Origin: Lonsdalea britannica
Lineage (GTDB): Bacteria > Pseudomonadota > Gammaproteobacteria > Enterobacterales > Enterobacteriaceae
Assembly (NCBI RefSeq): GCF_002111595.1
Contig: NZ_LUTN01000005.1
Span: 62,001-126,000 of the forward strand
Direction: 5' to 3'
Length of the DNA stretch: 64,000 bases
In this document: positions 44,685-55,547 of the stretch, piece by piece
Layout: each line of letters opens with the position of its first letter
Position numbering within the stretch: the first letter of the stretch is position 1
The notes under the pieces: generated by a model
Told to the model about the DNA's origin: nothing
What the model saw: only the letters and a program-made list of their open reading frames with translations
Database searches by the model: none
Translations under genes and position numbers: made by a program

Positions 44685-46576
44685 ATGGCGATTAAATTTG
44701 AAAATATCAAGGTAGGTAGGAAGTTAGGATTAGGCTTCTCTCTGATTTTAGCGCTGACCCTGCTTATAGCGGCTGTGGGAATGATGTACATCGGAACGCT
44801 GAAAGATCGCTTCGATAAAGCGACTTTTAGCGCCCAAATCAATGATGAAGTCAACCAAGCCCGCTATTATCGTGTTCTGTACAGCGCGGGGTACAACCCC
44901 GATGCCATTAAAAACAATAGCAAACATATTAACAATATTGTCAATTTAGTCAGCGAAGCAAAAAATAAGTCCTGGTATTTAGATTACGAAGACCGTCTGG
45001 AAAAAATATCTGAGGCCATCGTTGAATATCAGAAAAAACAAAAAGATTATGTTGATGCTGTAAATAAAAAGGACCAGGTAAGACAAAGCTGGAATATTTC
45101 TGACACGCAAACCGCATTAAATGCATTTGAGCAACAGACTAGAAGTGAAGGTAATTTTCCGCTACAACTTCAATTAGCCAATCTCGATCTAAAACTCACC
45201 AATATTCGCTACCAAGCTCGCGGCCTGCTGCTAGCCCTGAATCAGGAAGCAGAAAAACCCCTCATCGCCGCAGTGGAAGACACCGAACAAACGCTAAACC
45301 AGCTGCTCAAGTCGCTGCCCGCGGAACGTCAATCACAGCTCACGCCAATCGTCACATCGCTGTCGAGCTATAAAGCTCAGGTCCTGGCCTACCTTCCGGC
45401 TTATCAGGAAGAGCTGAAACAGGTCGATTTGCTCGGCGTACAGGCCAATAACCTGATTTCACAGGTTACCGGCATGGTCGAAAACGAGACTCACGCGACC
45501 CAGAAAGATATCAACGAAGCCACGCTGTGGCTGTCTCTGACGGCGCTGGTCACATTGCTGCTCGGCATCGGCATCGCCTGTATATCTCTCGTCAAATCAC
45601 TCAGCCTCTGAACCAGACTGTCGATATCGCGGAAAACATCGCGGCCGGCGACCTGACCATGCCGATTGTTACTACCCGACGCGACGAGCTGGGGATGCTG
45701 TTGAACTCCATGGCGAAAATGAAAGCCAATCTGCACAACATCATTGACGATATCCGTTTGGGCGTCAGCCAGATCAACACCGCCGCCCGCGAAATCGTGG
45801 CAGGCAATGACGATCTGTCTTCCCGCACAGAGTCTCAAGCCGCCGCTGTGGAAGAAACCGCCGCCAGCATGGAACAGCTGACTTCGACCGTGAAACAGAA
45901 CGCCAGCAACGCCCATCACGCCAATAAACTGGTGCTGGATGCCACCCAGACCGCACAGTCTGGCGGAAAACTGGTGGAAGAGGTGGTCAAAACCATGTCT
46001 GAAATCGAAGGCAGCTCAAAACGCATTGCGGAAATCACCTCCGTCATCAACGGCATTGCTTTCCAGACCAACATTCTGGCGCTCAACGCCGCGGTCGAAG
46101 CCGCTCGCGCCGGTGAACAGGGTCGAGGATTCGCCGTGGTGGCGGGTGAAGTTCGTAATTTGGCGCAGCGCAGCTCTCAGGCGGCGAAAGAGATTGAAGG
46201 GCTGATCTCCACCTCCGTGAATCAGGTCGGCCACGGGGCGAGACTGGTGAACGATGCAGGGACAACGATGCACGATATCGTGACATCGGTAACGCACGTC
46301 CATGACATCATGGGAGAAATCACAGTGGCTTCGGATGAGCAAAGCCGTGGGATTGCACAGGTTAATGAAGCCATCGTGGACATGGACAGCACCACGCAAC
46401 AGAACGCCGCGTTAGTCCAGGAGTCCACCGCCGCCGCCAGCTCGCTGGAAGAACAGGCCATTGTGCTGTCCAACGCGATTGCCGTCTTCCGCCTGTCCAG
46501 TTCACCGGAGCGGGAGAACAACGGGCAGCAGGCGCTTACCGGCGCTCACGCACAACAGCTGACTTACAACCCGTAA
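44685..46576 (+). pseudogene. Methyl-accepting chemotaxis protein, frameshifted
   Basis: Chemoreceptor of about 630 residues after correction. A membrane helix at residues 9-32 precedes a periplasmic four-helix-type sensor (about 33-290), rich in Lys, Asn and Ile and AT-richer than the rest. A second membrane helix, a HAMP segment ([24 protein letters not shown]) and a long signalling domain with the hairpin tip [26 protein letters not shown] follow. The frame breaks inside the second membrane helix near 45578; one extra base restores it. There is no C-terminal NWETF-like pentapeptide. The ligand is unknown. Probably intact in the cell if the loss is an error. Confidence 0.88.
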
Positions 46577-46616
46577 CATCACGCTCTCCGGCTACGCCGG
46601 AAGCGCATGTCTCTTT

Positions 46617-46646
46617 GACGGGCTGAGAGACGCCTCTCAGCCCGTC
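46617..46646 (+). terminator. Terminator between the chemoreceptor and yiaF
   Basis: GACGGGCTGAGAG and CTCTCAGCCCGTC form a perfect 13-bp stem with a 4-base loop, followed by ATTCCCCTTT. It serves the convergent pair. Confidence 0.75.
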
Positions 46647-46654
46647 ATTCCCCT

Positions 46655-47365
46655 TTAACGCACGGCAATCAGCGGCTGCGCCTTCAGGATCGTCGCCAGA
46701 TTCTGCTGCTGCGAAGAAAGCTGCGTCATCATACCGTTGTACTGATCGACCTGCGCCTGCGTCTGGAACTGCACGCCATTGCCGTTGAACGTCACCTGAG
46801 CGCCTTGCGTCTGCAGATAGTCACCGACTTGCACCAGCGTCTGCGCAAAGGAGAGACTGACCGGCACCACCGCCGCGACGGCCGTCGCGGGTTTCGTCAC
46901 CACTCGCTCATAGACCCGGTTATAAACCGCCTGAACATCTTCCGGCTGTTTCAGCGCGTGTCGGGCGTTGTCCGCCTGCACTTTCGCAGTTTGAGTCTGC
47001 TGACTAAGTAAATTCAGAGCGCCGGTGCTTTGACGCAGATTTTCCCGCTCGGTCAGATAATCCTGCGGTACGCGAATACGCGCGACCTGCTCCAGCATCG
47101 GCGTCAAACTGCCCGCCAGCGCCTGATCCAGCTGCTGACTAAAGCCCGTCAGAATCGCGTAATCCTGCGCATAACGACCGAAACTCTGCTTTTGCTGATC
47201 CGTCAAACCCGGTAGCTGACGCCCCGGCTCCTGTTCCACTCCCTGCAAAAATGCGTTAAACGCCTGGCGCTGCTCTTTGTCTTTATCACCACAGGCCGCC
47301 AGTTGCAGCGTCATCAAAACCATAATCACCGGCATCAGCCAGCGCGAACGGATATCCGCCAACAT
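46655..47365 (-). CDS. yiaF: DUF3053 lipoprotein, YiaF type
   Basis: A 236-residue predicted lipoprotein. The signal peptide ends in the lipobox LQLAAC with Cys25 as the lipidated residue, followed by GDKDKEQRQAFNAFLQ. The rest is helical and Gln-rich. The sequence and its position next to glyS match E. coli YiaF, whose function is unknown. The residue after Cys is Gly, so outer membrane sorting is expected. Confidence 0.85.
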   Translation of the reverse strand: MLADIRSRWLMPVIMVLMTLQLAACGDKDKEQRQAFNAFLQGVEQEPGRQLPGLTDQQKQSFGRYAQDYAILTGFSQQLDQALAGSLTPMLEQVARIRVPQDYLTERENLRQSTGALNLLSQQTQTAKVQADNARHALKQPEDVQAVYNRVYERVVTKPATAVAAVVPVSLSFAQTLVQVGDYLQTQGAQVTFNGNGVQFQTQAQVDQYNGMMTQLSSQQQNLATILKAQPLIAVR

Positions 47366-47544
47366 GTCTACTACTCCTGTTTTTTGTTTCGCCGTCGTGC
47401 GTATAGAAGGTTACCCCGATAAGCATAGCCGAACGGCTTTCCCGCAAGATGAAAAACAGCGCGCATAATCTCGCTGTTCTCCCCGTAGAGGCTGCGGTGA
47501 GAAACCGCAACGCAGCCATGTCACCACCCACACAGCACCCACCT

Positions 47545-47572
47545 AAAAAAACAGGGCCGTTAAGGCCCTGTC
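47545..47572 (-). terminator. glyS terminator
   Basis: Minus-strand ACAGGGCC-TTAAC-GGCCCTGT followed by seven T, 23 bases after the glyS stop. Confidence 0.88.
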
Positions 47573-47594
47573 GTAATTCAGCGAGCGTGAATCT

Positions 47595-49664
47595 TTACTG
47601 CAACACCGAAATATCAGCCACTTTCAGGAACAGATTACGCAGTTCATTGAGCAGCGTCAGACGGTTGATCCGCACTTCCTGCTCTTCCGCGTTCACCATC
47701 ACTTTGTCGAAGAAGTTATCCACCGGCTCACGCAGCTGCGCCAGCTCAACCAGCGCTTCCTGATAACGCCCTTCGGCGAACCACGGGTCCAGCTTGCTGT
47801 TCAACGCGGTGACATAAGTCGCCAGCTGAATTTCTTCTTTCTCCTTCAGCAGCGAGGCCTGCACGCTGCCGTTCAGACTTTCGGTCGACTTCGCCAGAAT
47901 GTTGGATACGCGTTTGTTGGCAGCCGCCAACGCAACCGCCTGTTCCAGCGTACGGAAGTGACTGACGGCCTTCACGCGGGCATCAAAGTCGGCCGGACGG
48001 GTCGGACGACGCGCCAGCACCGCTTGAATGGTATCCACGGTATGGCCTTCTTCCTGATACCAGGCGCGGAAGCGGCCCAACATGAATTCGATCACATCGT
48101 CGACCACATTGGCGTTCGTCAGCTTGTCGCCATACAGACGTACGGCTTCTTCCGTCAGCGTTTGCAGATCCAACGGCAGCTGTTTTTCCACGATGATGCG
48201 CAGAGCACCCAGCGCGGCGCGGCGCAGCGCAAAGGGGTCTTTATCGCCCTTGGGATGTTGGCCGATACCGAAAATCCCGGCCAGCGTATCCATTTTGTCG
48301 GCGATGGCCAGCGCACAGGCGACCGGCGATGAAGGCAGATCGTCGCCCGCAAAACGTGGCTGATACTGTTCGTTCAACGCGACCGCGACATCTTCATCTT
48401 CACCGTCATGACGCGCATAGTGCATACCCATGACGCCCTGCGTATCGGTGAATTCGAATACCATGTTGGTCATCAGGTCGCATTTGGACAGCAGGCCCGC
48501 ACGCGTAGCATGATTGACGTCTGCGCCAATCTGCGCGGCAACCCAACCGGCCAGTGCCTGAATGCGGTCGGTTTTATCGCGCAGAGAACCCAGCTGCTGC
48601 TGGAACAAAACGGTTTCCAGACGCGGCAGATGATCTTCAAGACGTTTTTTACGGTCGGTATTGAAGAAGAATTCGGCATCCGCCAGACGCGGACGCACCA
48701 CTTTTTCGTTACCCGCAATAATCTGCTGCGGATCTTTCGATTCGATATTGGCGACGAAAATAAAGTGCGGCAACAGCTTGCCTACGTCGTCGTAAACCGG
48801 GAAATATTTCTGATCGCCCTTCATGGTATACACCAGCGCTTCCGCAGGCACGGCCAGGAATTTTTCTTCAAACGTCGCAGTCAGCACCACCGGCCATTCA
48901 ACTAGGGACGCCACTTCTTCCAGCAGGCTTTCGCTCAGGTCGGCTTTTCCGCCAATCTTCTGCGCAGCCTGTTCAGCATCGCGTTTGATCATCGCTTTAC
49001 GCGCTTCGTAGTCTGCGACCACTTTGCCGCGTTCGAGCAGAATTTCAGGATATTGATCGGCATTGTCGATGGTGAATTCGGCTTCGCCCATGAAGCGATG
49101 GCCGCGCAGCGTGCGAGCGGAGTCGATGCCCAGCACCGTGCCTGGGATCAACGTGTCGCCCAGCAGCATGGTCACCGTGTGAACCGGGCGAACGAACTGC
49201 ACATCTGAGTCGCCCCAACGCATCAGCTTCGGGATCGGCAGTTTGCTGAGTGCTACGCTCACCATGCCCGGCAGCAGCGTTTGCGCCGACTGGCCTTTGA
49301 CCTGCGCACGGAACAGCAACCATTCGCCCTTGTCGGTGGTCAGACGCTCAGCCTGATCGACGGTAATACCGCAACCGCGCGCCCAACCCTGAGCCGCCTT
49401 GGTCGGCTGACCGCTGGCGTCAAACGCCTGAGAAATGGCCGGGCCCCGTTTTTCTACTTCACGATCCGGCTGAGACGCGCTCAGCGCCGTCACTTTGAGC
49501 GCCAGACGACGCGGCGCCGCGAACCAGTTCACGGCCTGATAGGTCAGGCCTGCCGCATCCAGTTCAGCGCTGAAATTGGCGGCAAAAGATTGCGCTAGCT
49601 GACGGAGAGCCTTCGGCGGCAGCTCTTCCGTGCCGATTTCCACCAAAAAAGTTTTATCAGTCAT
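47595..49664 (-). CDS. glyS: Glycine--tRNA ligase beta subunit
   Basis: A 689-residue beta chain of the alpha2beta2 glycyl-tRNA synthetase, the same length as E. coli. It starts [23 protein letters not shown] and shows the conserved HD-domain and C-terminal anticodon-binding DALR-like region ([25 protein letters not shown]). It is co-transcribed with glyQ, whose stop is 6 bases upstream of its start. Confidence 0.97.
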   Translation of the reverse strand: MTDKTFLVEIGTEELPPKALRQLAQSFAANFSAELDAAGLTYQAVNWFAAPRRLALKVTALSASQPDREVEKRGPAISQAFDASGQPTKAAQGWARGCGITVDQAERLTTDKGEWLLFRAQVKGQSAQTLLPGMVSVALSKLPIPKLMRWGDSDVQFVRPVHTVTMLLGDTLIPGTVLGIDSARTLRGHRFMGEAEFTIDNADQYPEILLERGKVVADYEARKAMIKRDAEQAAQKIGGKADLSESLLEEVASLVEWPVVLTATFEEKFLAVPAEALVYTMKGDQKYFPVYDDVGKLLPHFIFVANIESKDPQQIIAGNEKVVRPRLADAEFFFNTDRKKRLEDHLPRLETVLFQQQLGSLRDKTDRIQALAGWVAAQIGADVNHATRAGLLSKCDLMTNMVFEFTDTQGVMGMHYARHDGEDEDVAVALNEQYQPRFAGDDLPSSPVACALAIADKMDTLAGIFGIGQHPKGDKDPFALRRAALGALRIIVEKQLPLDLQTLTEEAVRLYGDKLTNANVVDDVIEFMLGRFRAWYQEEGHTVDTIQAVLARRPTRPADFDARVKAVSHFRTLEQAVALAAANKRVSNILAKSTESLNGSVQASLLKEKEEIQLATYVTALNSKLDPWFAEGRYQEALVELAQLREPVDNFFDKVMVNAEEQEVRINRLTLLNELRNLFLKVADISVLQ

Positions 49665-49670
49665 GGCCTG

Positions 49671-50585
49671 TTAGCTCTCTTTTCTATTACACATCGGGAA
49701 GCCCAGCGCCTCGCGGGAGGCGTAGTAGGCTTCGGCTACCGCTTTGGTCAGCGTGCGAATGCGCAGGATGTAACGCTGACGCTCGGTAACGGAAATCGCC
49801 TTGCGCGCGTCCAACAGGTTGAAGCTGTGGGCGGCTTTCAGAATACGTTCGTAGGCAGGCAACGGCAGCGGGTTTTCCAGCGCCAGCAGTTCCTGAGCCT
49901 CTTTTTCATACTGCGCGAAGCAGGTAAAGAGGAAGTCGACGTCGGCGTGTTCGAAGTTGTAAGTTGATTGCTCCACTTCATTCTGATGGAACACGTCGCC
50001 GTAGGTCGTTTTGCCTAGCTGCCCGTCGCTCCATACCAGATCGTAGACGCTGTCCACGCCCTGGATATACATCGCCAGACGCTCCAGACCGTAGGTAATC
50101 TCACCCGTGACCGGTTTGCATTCCATACCGCCCACCTGCTGGAAGTAAGTGAACTGCGTCACTTCCATGCCGTTCAGCCACACTTCCCAGCCCAGACCCC
50201 AGGCGCCCAGCGTCGGGTTTTCCCAGTTATCTTCGACAAAGCGAATGTCGTGGATCGTCGGATCCAGACCCAGCGCCTTGAGCGAGCCGAGATACAGCTC
50301 CTGAATGTTTTCCGGCGAAGGTTTGATGATCACCTGGAACTGATAATAGTGCTGGAGACGGTTGGGGTTTTCGCCGTAGCGCCCATCGGTAGGACGACGT
50401 GACGGCTGGACATAGGCGGCAGCGATCGGCTCTGGGCCAAGCGCCCGCAGGCAGGTCATGGGGTGAGAGGTTCCCGCGCCAACTTCCATGTCCAACGGTT
50501 GAACAATGGTACAGCCTTGGCGCGCCCAATAATCCTGTAACGTCAGGATGAGGCCCTGGAAGGTCTTGGTATCAAACTTTTGCAT
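49671..50585 (-). CDS. glyQ: Glycine--tRNA ligase alpha subunit
   Basis: Catalytic alpha chain. I chose the start at 50585 ([25 protein letters not shown]), which gives 304 residues as in enteric GlyQ; the 7-residue upstream extension is not conserved. Class II motifs are seen in [23 protein letters not shown] and [26 protein letters not shown]. Confidence 0.97.
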   Translation of the reverse strand: MQKFDTKTFQGLILTLQDYWARQGCTIVQPLDMEVGAGTSHPMTCLRALGPEPIAAAYVQPSRRPTDGRYGENPNRLQHYYQFQVIIKPSPENIQELYLGSLKALGLDPTIHDIRFVEDNWENPTLGAWGLGWEVWLNGMEVTQFTYFQQVGGMECKPVTGEITYGLERLAMYIQGVDSVYDLVWSDGQLGKTTYGDVFHQNEVEQSTYNFEHADVDFLFTCFAQYEKEAQELLALENPLPLPAYERILKAAHSFNLLDARKAISVTERQRYILRIRTLTKAVAEAYYASREALGFPMCNRKES

Positions 50586-50850
50586 TTGGATTCGCACGCG
50601 ATACAAGTGGATTTACAATGAATGCGCCAGTATACCCTCTGAGTGCAAGATATACAGCCGGAATGCGGCAACAAGTTCGTATCCGGACGAATTTACCACG
50701 CTGTGCGGGACGCGGTTTCCCAGCCCGAATGCGACAGCTATCCGGGCTGAAACCCATGACATTCGATCGCGGCTGCGGGAAGGACTTACGGCATCCGCCG
50801 CCGTCCTTTGCCCTCATCAATCAGAGCGAAATGGGCTGGGAAACGGAGGG

Positions 50851-51657
50851 TTAACCCCAAAACACCGTTTGCAGCATTTTCAGGCTCAGCAGCAGCAGCA
50901 GCGCTGCGAAGATCTTCCTTAGCGTGGAGACGGGCAGACGATGCGCCAATCGCGCGCCGACCGGCGCGGTGAAAAAACTCACCAGCGAAATCAGCAGCAC
51001 TGCGGGCAGCGACACATAGCCCAGGCTGTACTGCGGCAATCCGGGGACGCCCCAACCATTGACCATATAACCCAACGCTCCCGCCAACGCGATCGGCAAT
51101 CCGACCGCCGCCGACGTGCCAATCGCCTGCTGAATACGCACGTTGCACCAGGTCAGAAACGGCACCGTCAGCGAACCGCCGCCAATCGCCACCAACGCTG
51201 AAATACCGCCAATGCCGAGTCCGGCCAGCGAAGTTCCTGCCGTCCCCGGCAGTTGACGATTGGGTTTCGGCTTGATGCTCATCACCATCTGAAACGCAAT
51301 ATAAGCCATAAAGCACGCGAAGAAGATCGCCAGCGCCTGAGTCGGCAACAACGCGGCCAGCCAGGTGGCACAGAATGTTCCAACCAGAATCCCCGGCGTG
51401 ATACGCCAAACGACCGGCCACAACACCGCCTGATGCTGATGATGCGTACGCAGACTGGAAACCGCAGTAATCACGATGGATGCCATCGACGTCCCCAACG
51501 CCATATGGACCAGATGCTCAGTTTGAACACCTTGAGCGGCAAATATGGCGGTCAGTATCGGCACCATAATGCCGCCGCCGCCAATACCTAATAGCCCTGC
51601 CATAAACCCAACAACGGCACCAAGCGCAAGATAAGCAATAACCCACTCTACCCCCAT
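50851..51657 (-). CDS. TauE/SafE family sulfite or anion exporter
   Basis: A 268-residue membrane protein with about eight hydrophobic segments and the two TauE half-repeats: VVGFMAGLLGIGGGGIMVPIL near the N-terminus and GGISALVAIGGGSLTVPFL near residue 155. Family members move sulfite, sulfoacetate or related anions. No substrate clue exists in the neighbours. It stands alone between glyQ and tag. Confidence 0.82.
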   Translation of the reverse strand: MGVEWVIAYLALGAVVGFMAGLLGIGGGGIMVPILTAIFAAQGVQTEHLVHMALGTSMASIVITAVSSLRTHHQHQAVLWPVVWRITPGILVGTFCATWLAALLPTQALAIFFACFMAYIAFQMVMSIKPKPNRQLPGTAGTSLAGLGIGGISALVAIGGGSLTVPFLTWCNVRIQQAIGTSAAVGLPIALAGALGYMVNGWGVPGLPQYSLGYVSLPAVLLISLVSFFTAPVGARLAHRLPVSTLRKIFAALLLLLSLKMLQTVFWG

Positions 51658-52157
51658 CCCCTACCCCTGATATGTAATGTTTTCCAATTAATAACTCTAG
51701 TTTTTCAATGATATGCGGTAGCCCTGGACGGATTGCCGTTCTAATAAAGGACCTCTTGCTACCGCTGGCTACGCCGCCGCTTTCGAACGGCGAACGGAGG
51801 CGTTCACGATTACGTTTTAACCTGACGTAAACAGCCGCCAAAGCCCACAGAGGCCTTTAACACAATCAGCCTGCCCTGTCGGCATACCTTGCATGCGCAT
51901 TATTCATTTACGCTTAAATATCAAATTCCGCCATCAAAAATTCGTTCAGATGTCCGTCGTGGATAAACTTTAACGCGGTTTCTCTGTACATTTTGCGATC
52001 TAACCCCACAAAAGCATGGTTGCCCATCCAGTATTTAGCGTGTGATGATACGGCAGTTCACTACGCACACCGCGCAATACGCCAGAAGTCCATCATGAGA
52101 GTCAGGGGTAAATGAACTTGTGGCGAAAATGAGCGGAAATTAACAGAGGAGCTTTCC
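51658..52157. other. Spacer with a possible minus-strand gene fragment
   Basis: No intact gene. On the minus strand about 52055-51914 reads AKYWMGNHAFVGLDRK, then MYRETALKFIHDG and HLNEFLMAEFDI before a stop. This looks like the C-terminus of a protein without a start, broken by a stop upstream. I do not recognise it. The rest shows nothing. Confidence 0.3.
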
Positions 52158-52717
52158 ATGAATCGTTGCGGTTGGGTGACGGCAGATCCAATATATTTGG
52201 CCTATCACGATGACGAATGGGGTAACCCCTGCACTGACAGCGACAAGCTATTTGAGATGCTCTGTCTGGAAGGCCAACAGGCTGGTCTATCCTGGATCAC
52301 CGTGTTGAAGAAGCGCGAACACTATCGGCACTGTTTTCACCAGTTCGACCCAATCAAGATTTCGGTCATGACCGAAGACGATATTGCCCAACTGATGCAA
52401 GATCGCGGCATTATTCGCAACCGTCTCAAAATCGAGGCGATCATCGCCAATGCCCGGGCGCGTTTAAATATGGAAGCCAGGGCGAAAATTTTTCTGACTT
52501 CATCTGGTCATTTGTCGACCACCGCCCCGTCACGCACGCCTATGTAACGCTGGCCGAGGTGCCGGCTCAGACGGCCACTTCGGAAAGCCTGTCGAAAGCG
52601 CTGAAAAAGCGCGGTTTTAAATTCATCGGCCCAACGATTTGTTACGCCTTCATGCAGGCGGTCGGGCTGGTCAACGACCACACGACTGACTGTATTTGCC
52701 ACCCGAACAAGCGTTAA
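52158..52717 (+). pseudogene. tag: DNA-3-methyladenine glycosylase I, frameshifted
   Basis: Removes 3-methyladenine from alkylated DNA. The N-terminal 115 residues (MNRCGWVTADPIYLAYHDDEWGNP, LEGQQAGLSWITVLKKRE) are typical. In a run of five T at 52489-52493 one more T is needed to continue as IFSDFIWSFVDHRPVTHAYV and end TTDCICHPNKR at 52717. Zinc ligands near both ends (Cys4, His17, and the C-terminal His and Cys) are present in the corrected 186-residue form (E. coli 187). Homopolymer context points to a base-calling error. Confidence 0.9.
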
Positions 52718-53060
52718 TACCTACAGCGCAGGCAACGTTCAAGGCAGCCGCGGTAACACCCGACACGATGGGAGAGCCTGTCCAGCAACAGCGAAATCGC
52801 TCTCTTTTGCTGTCATACTGTCGTGATAATGTAGAGAGTAAGAGCGTAGGAAAGGATTGCCTCGCATTCTACCGATTTGTTTATCGCGCTGGCCGCGGCA
52901 TGTTATCCGCTGTCCGTCACGATGCGTGATATTGCTCATTTCCTGCGGCGATATCACCGTCATCGATGAGCGCGACAACGGAAAGATACACAGACTAGGA
53001 CTGCGATAGTGCTAGCTTGTGTTTGGTTTTTTTACGTTAACGACAATAAAGGAATATTGT
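52718..53060 (+). other. Spacer before the nucleoside transporter gene
   Basis: No gene supported. GAGAGC (52772-52777) and GCTCTC followed by TTTT (52799-52808) could be a weak tag terminator with a 21-base loop. Near 52925-53010 a short open stretch has no start or homologue I recognise. Confidence 0.3.
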
Positions 53061-54338
53061 ATGAATAAAACCATGGCTAAACTGGCCTTCATGATGATGA
53101 TGGAATGGTTCATCTGGGGAGCTTGGTTCGTCACGCTCTGGCCTTTTCTCAATCATAACGGATTTACTCCCACGCAAATTGCCTGGTGCTACTCCTGCAC
53201 CGCCATTGCAGCCATCATTTCGCCTATCGTGGTGGGATCGCTGACCGACCGTTTTTTCCCGGCGCAAAAGGTGTTGGCGCTGCTGATGCTGGTCGGGGCG
53301 GCCCTCATGTTTTTCACCGCGCAACAAACCCATTTCAACAGCTTCTTCCCGCTGCTGCTGGCCTACTGCCTGACCTATATGCCGACCATCGCATTAACCA
53401 ACAGCATCGCGTTTTCCAACGTTGCAGATGTCGAGCGTGACTATCCGAAGATCCGCGTAATGGGAACCTTGGGGTGGATTGCCGCGGGCATCGCCTGCGG
53501 ATTTATCCCTTCGCTGCTGGGCTACGGTAATATCACCGCAACCCAAACACCGCTGCTGATTGCCGCCGCCAGCTCCGCCCTCCTCGGGGTGTTCGCCCTA
53601 TGCCTGCCGCATACCCCGCCGAAAGGACACGGTAAACTCAGCCTTTCCGTGATGTTAGGCTTGGATGCGCGCGTATTGCTCAAAGATCGCAGTTTTCTGG
53701 TCTTCTTCATCTGCTCATTCTTGTTCAGTATGCCGCTATCGTTTTATTACATCTTCGCTAACGGCTATCTCACTGAAATCGGTATGTCGAACGCCACTGG
53801 CTGGATGACGCTGGGACAGTTTTCAGAGATCTTTTTCATGCTGGCGCTGCCTTTCTTCATTAAGCGTTTCGGCATCAAATACGTGTTGATTCTTGGTCTG
53901 TCGACCGCGTTACTTCGCTACCTGCTTTTTATTTTCGGCGGCACCGAACAGCTGTTCACCTACGCCCTGCTGTTTATCGGCATCCTGCTTCACGGCGTCA
54001 GCTATGACTTTTACTTTGTCACCGCCTATATCTATGTCGATAAAAAGTCCCCGGTCTACATGCGCACGGCGGCGCAAGGCCTGATTACATTGGGATGTCA
54101 GGGAATCGGCAGTCTCCTCGGCTACCGACTTGGGGGACAGCTGATGGAAAAATGGTTTTCTTACCCCGAACCGGTTCAGGGCCTGACGTTCCACTGGGCT
54201 GGAATCTGGGGATTCGGAAGCGTCATGATTGCCGTCATTTTCATCGCCTTTCTCATCCTGTTCAGAGAGCCGGCGCAAGGCGTTAAACCGATAGAGATCA
54301 AACAAAGTAAAAATGGATGTGGTAATACCATGACATAA
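53061..54338 (+). CDS. yegT: NHS-family nucleoside transporter, YegT type
   Basis: A 425-residue permease of the nucleoside:H+ symporter family (NupG, XapB, YegT), the same length as E. coli YegT. Twelve hydrophobic segments are visible, starting MEWFIWGAWFVTLWPFL with the family's WG-W pattern, and PKIRVMGTLGWIAAG in the middle. The start at 53061 has AAAGGA. The neighbours (an ADP-ribosylglycohydrolase and a GntR regulator) match E. coli yegTUVW, except that the kinase yegV is absent. Confidence 0.88.
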   Translation: MNKTMAKLAFMMMMEWFIWGAWFVTLWPFLNHNGFTPTQIAWCYSCTAIAAIISPIVVGSLTDRFFPAQKVLALLMLVGAALMFFTAQQTHFNSFFPLLLAYCLTYMPTIALTNSIAFSNVADVERDYPKIRVMGTLGWIAAGIACGFIPSLLGYGNITATQTPLLIAAASSALLGVFALCLPHTPPKGHGKLSLSVMLGLDARVLLKDRSFLVFFICSFLFSMPLSFYYIFANGYLTEIGMSNATGWMTLGQFSEIFFMLALPFFIKRFGIKYVLILGLSTALLRYLLFIFGGTEQLFTYALLFIGILLHGVSYDFYFVTAYIYVDKKSPVYMRTAAQGLITLGCQGIGSLLGYRLGGQLMEKWFSYPEPVQGLTFHWAGIWGFGSVMIAVIFIAFLILFREPAQGVKPIEIKQSKNGCGNTMT

Positions 54339-54437
54339 CCTTGCCATACGCTAACATCGAGAGAATTCACAGAAGATAGCGTCTTTTCGCATTGCGAAAG
54401 GGCGCTATCCTGTTTTGATCAGGGAGAAGCAAAAGGA

Positions 54438-55465
54438 ATGATCATGTCGCAAATAAAAGAGAATCGCATTGCAGGGGCGCTCTACGGCCAGATGCTGGGC
54501 GATGCTATGGGTATGCCTGCCGAACTTTGGCCCCGTACGCGCGTAAAGGCGCACTTTGGCTGGATAGATCGTTTTTTGGACGGCCCGCAGGACAATATCG
54601 TCGCGCGCTACTTTAAAGCCGGTGAATACACCGACGACACCGCCATGGCACTGGCGTTAGCGGATGCGTTGATTGAATGTCAGGGCGACGTGGTGCCCGA
54701 TACCATCGCCGCTCACATTCTGGCCTGGGCTGACCGGGTAGATGCCTATGGCAAAGTCATGCTTGGCCCCAGTTCCAAAATCGCATTGGCGGCGCTGAAA
54801 AACGGGACCGCTATCCGCGATCTGGAAAACAACGGCGTCACCAATGGCTCAGCCATGCGAATCTCCCCGTTAGGATGCATGGTGCCAGTACACACGCTCG
54901 ATCGCTTCATTACCGACGTCGAACTCGCGTCCAGCCCAACGCATAAATCCGATGTCGCTATCGCGGGTGCCACCGTCATTGGCTGGGCGGTCTCTCAGGC
55001 CGTGGATGGCGTCAGTTGGGAAAGGCTGCGCGACCAGCTCCCGGCCGTCGCCAGAGCGGCCCAGGAACGGCAAGTGACGACCTATCACGCGTCCATGTCA
55101 GCACGTATTGAACTGGCGCTGGATATCGCCAGCCACTCCGGCGGTACGGAAAGTACAATGGATCGCATTTACCAGCTGTTGGGAACGACCAGCGATATTC
55201 TGGACTCCGTCCCATCGGCCATCGCATGGTGGAACTGGCGGGAACGCAGCCCAATCGCTGTGCCGTGCTATGTGCCAATCTGGGAGGCGATACCGATACG
55301 ATAGGAGCAATGGCGACCGCGATTTGCGGAGCGCTGCATGGGGTGGAGGCGATTGATCCTCTATGGCGTCAGCAGCTTGATGACGTCAATCGCTGCGATA
55401 TTGGCCACTACGCTCGCCAATTACTGGCGCTGCGACTGCAGCGGGAAAAGAGAAAGGACGTTTAA
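54438..55465 (+). pseudogene. yegU: ADP-ribosylglycohydrolase family protein, frameshifted
   Basis: Hydrolase of the ADP-ribosyl-glycohydrolase superfamily, very similar to E. coli YegU. The start IAGALYGQMLGDAMGMPAELWPRTRVKAHFGWIDRF and metal-binding EYTDDTAMALALADAL are in the first frame. The second metal motif LGGDTDTIGAMATAICGA is in another. One extra base near 55225 joins them through SAIAMVELAGTQPNRCAVLC. The corrected length is about 342 residues. As read, the protein would lack a catalytic metal site and be inactive. Confidence 0.88.
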
Positions 55466-55547
55466 CGCTCATTCGATAGCGGGACGGCATCTCACCGATC
55501 CCGCTATCGACGCTTAGAGACGATAACTCAGATCGTCAGGTTCGTAC

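Noticed and set aside
45527-46576. Separate cytoplasmic chemoreceptor gene
   Set aside because: The second frame begins in the middle of the HAMP-proximal membrane helix and joins the upstream sensor with one extra base, so it is one gene with a break.
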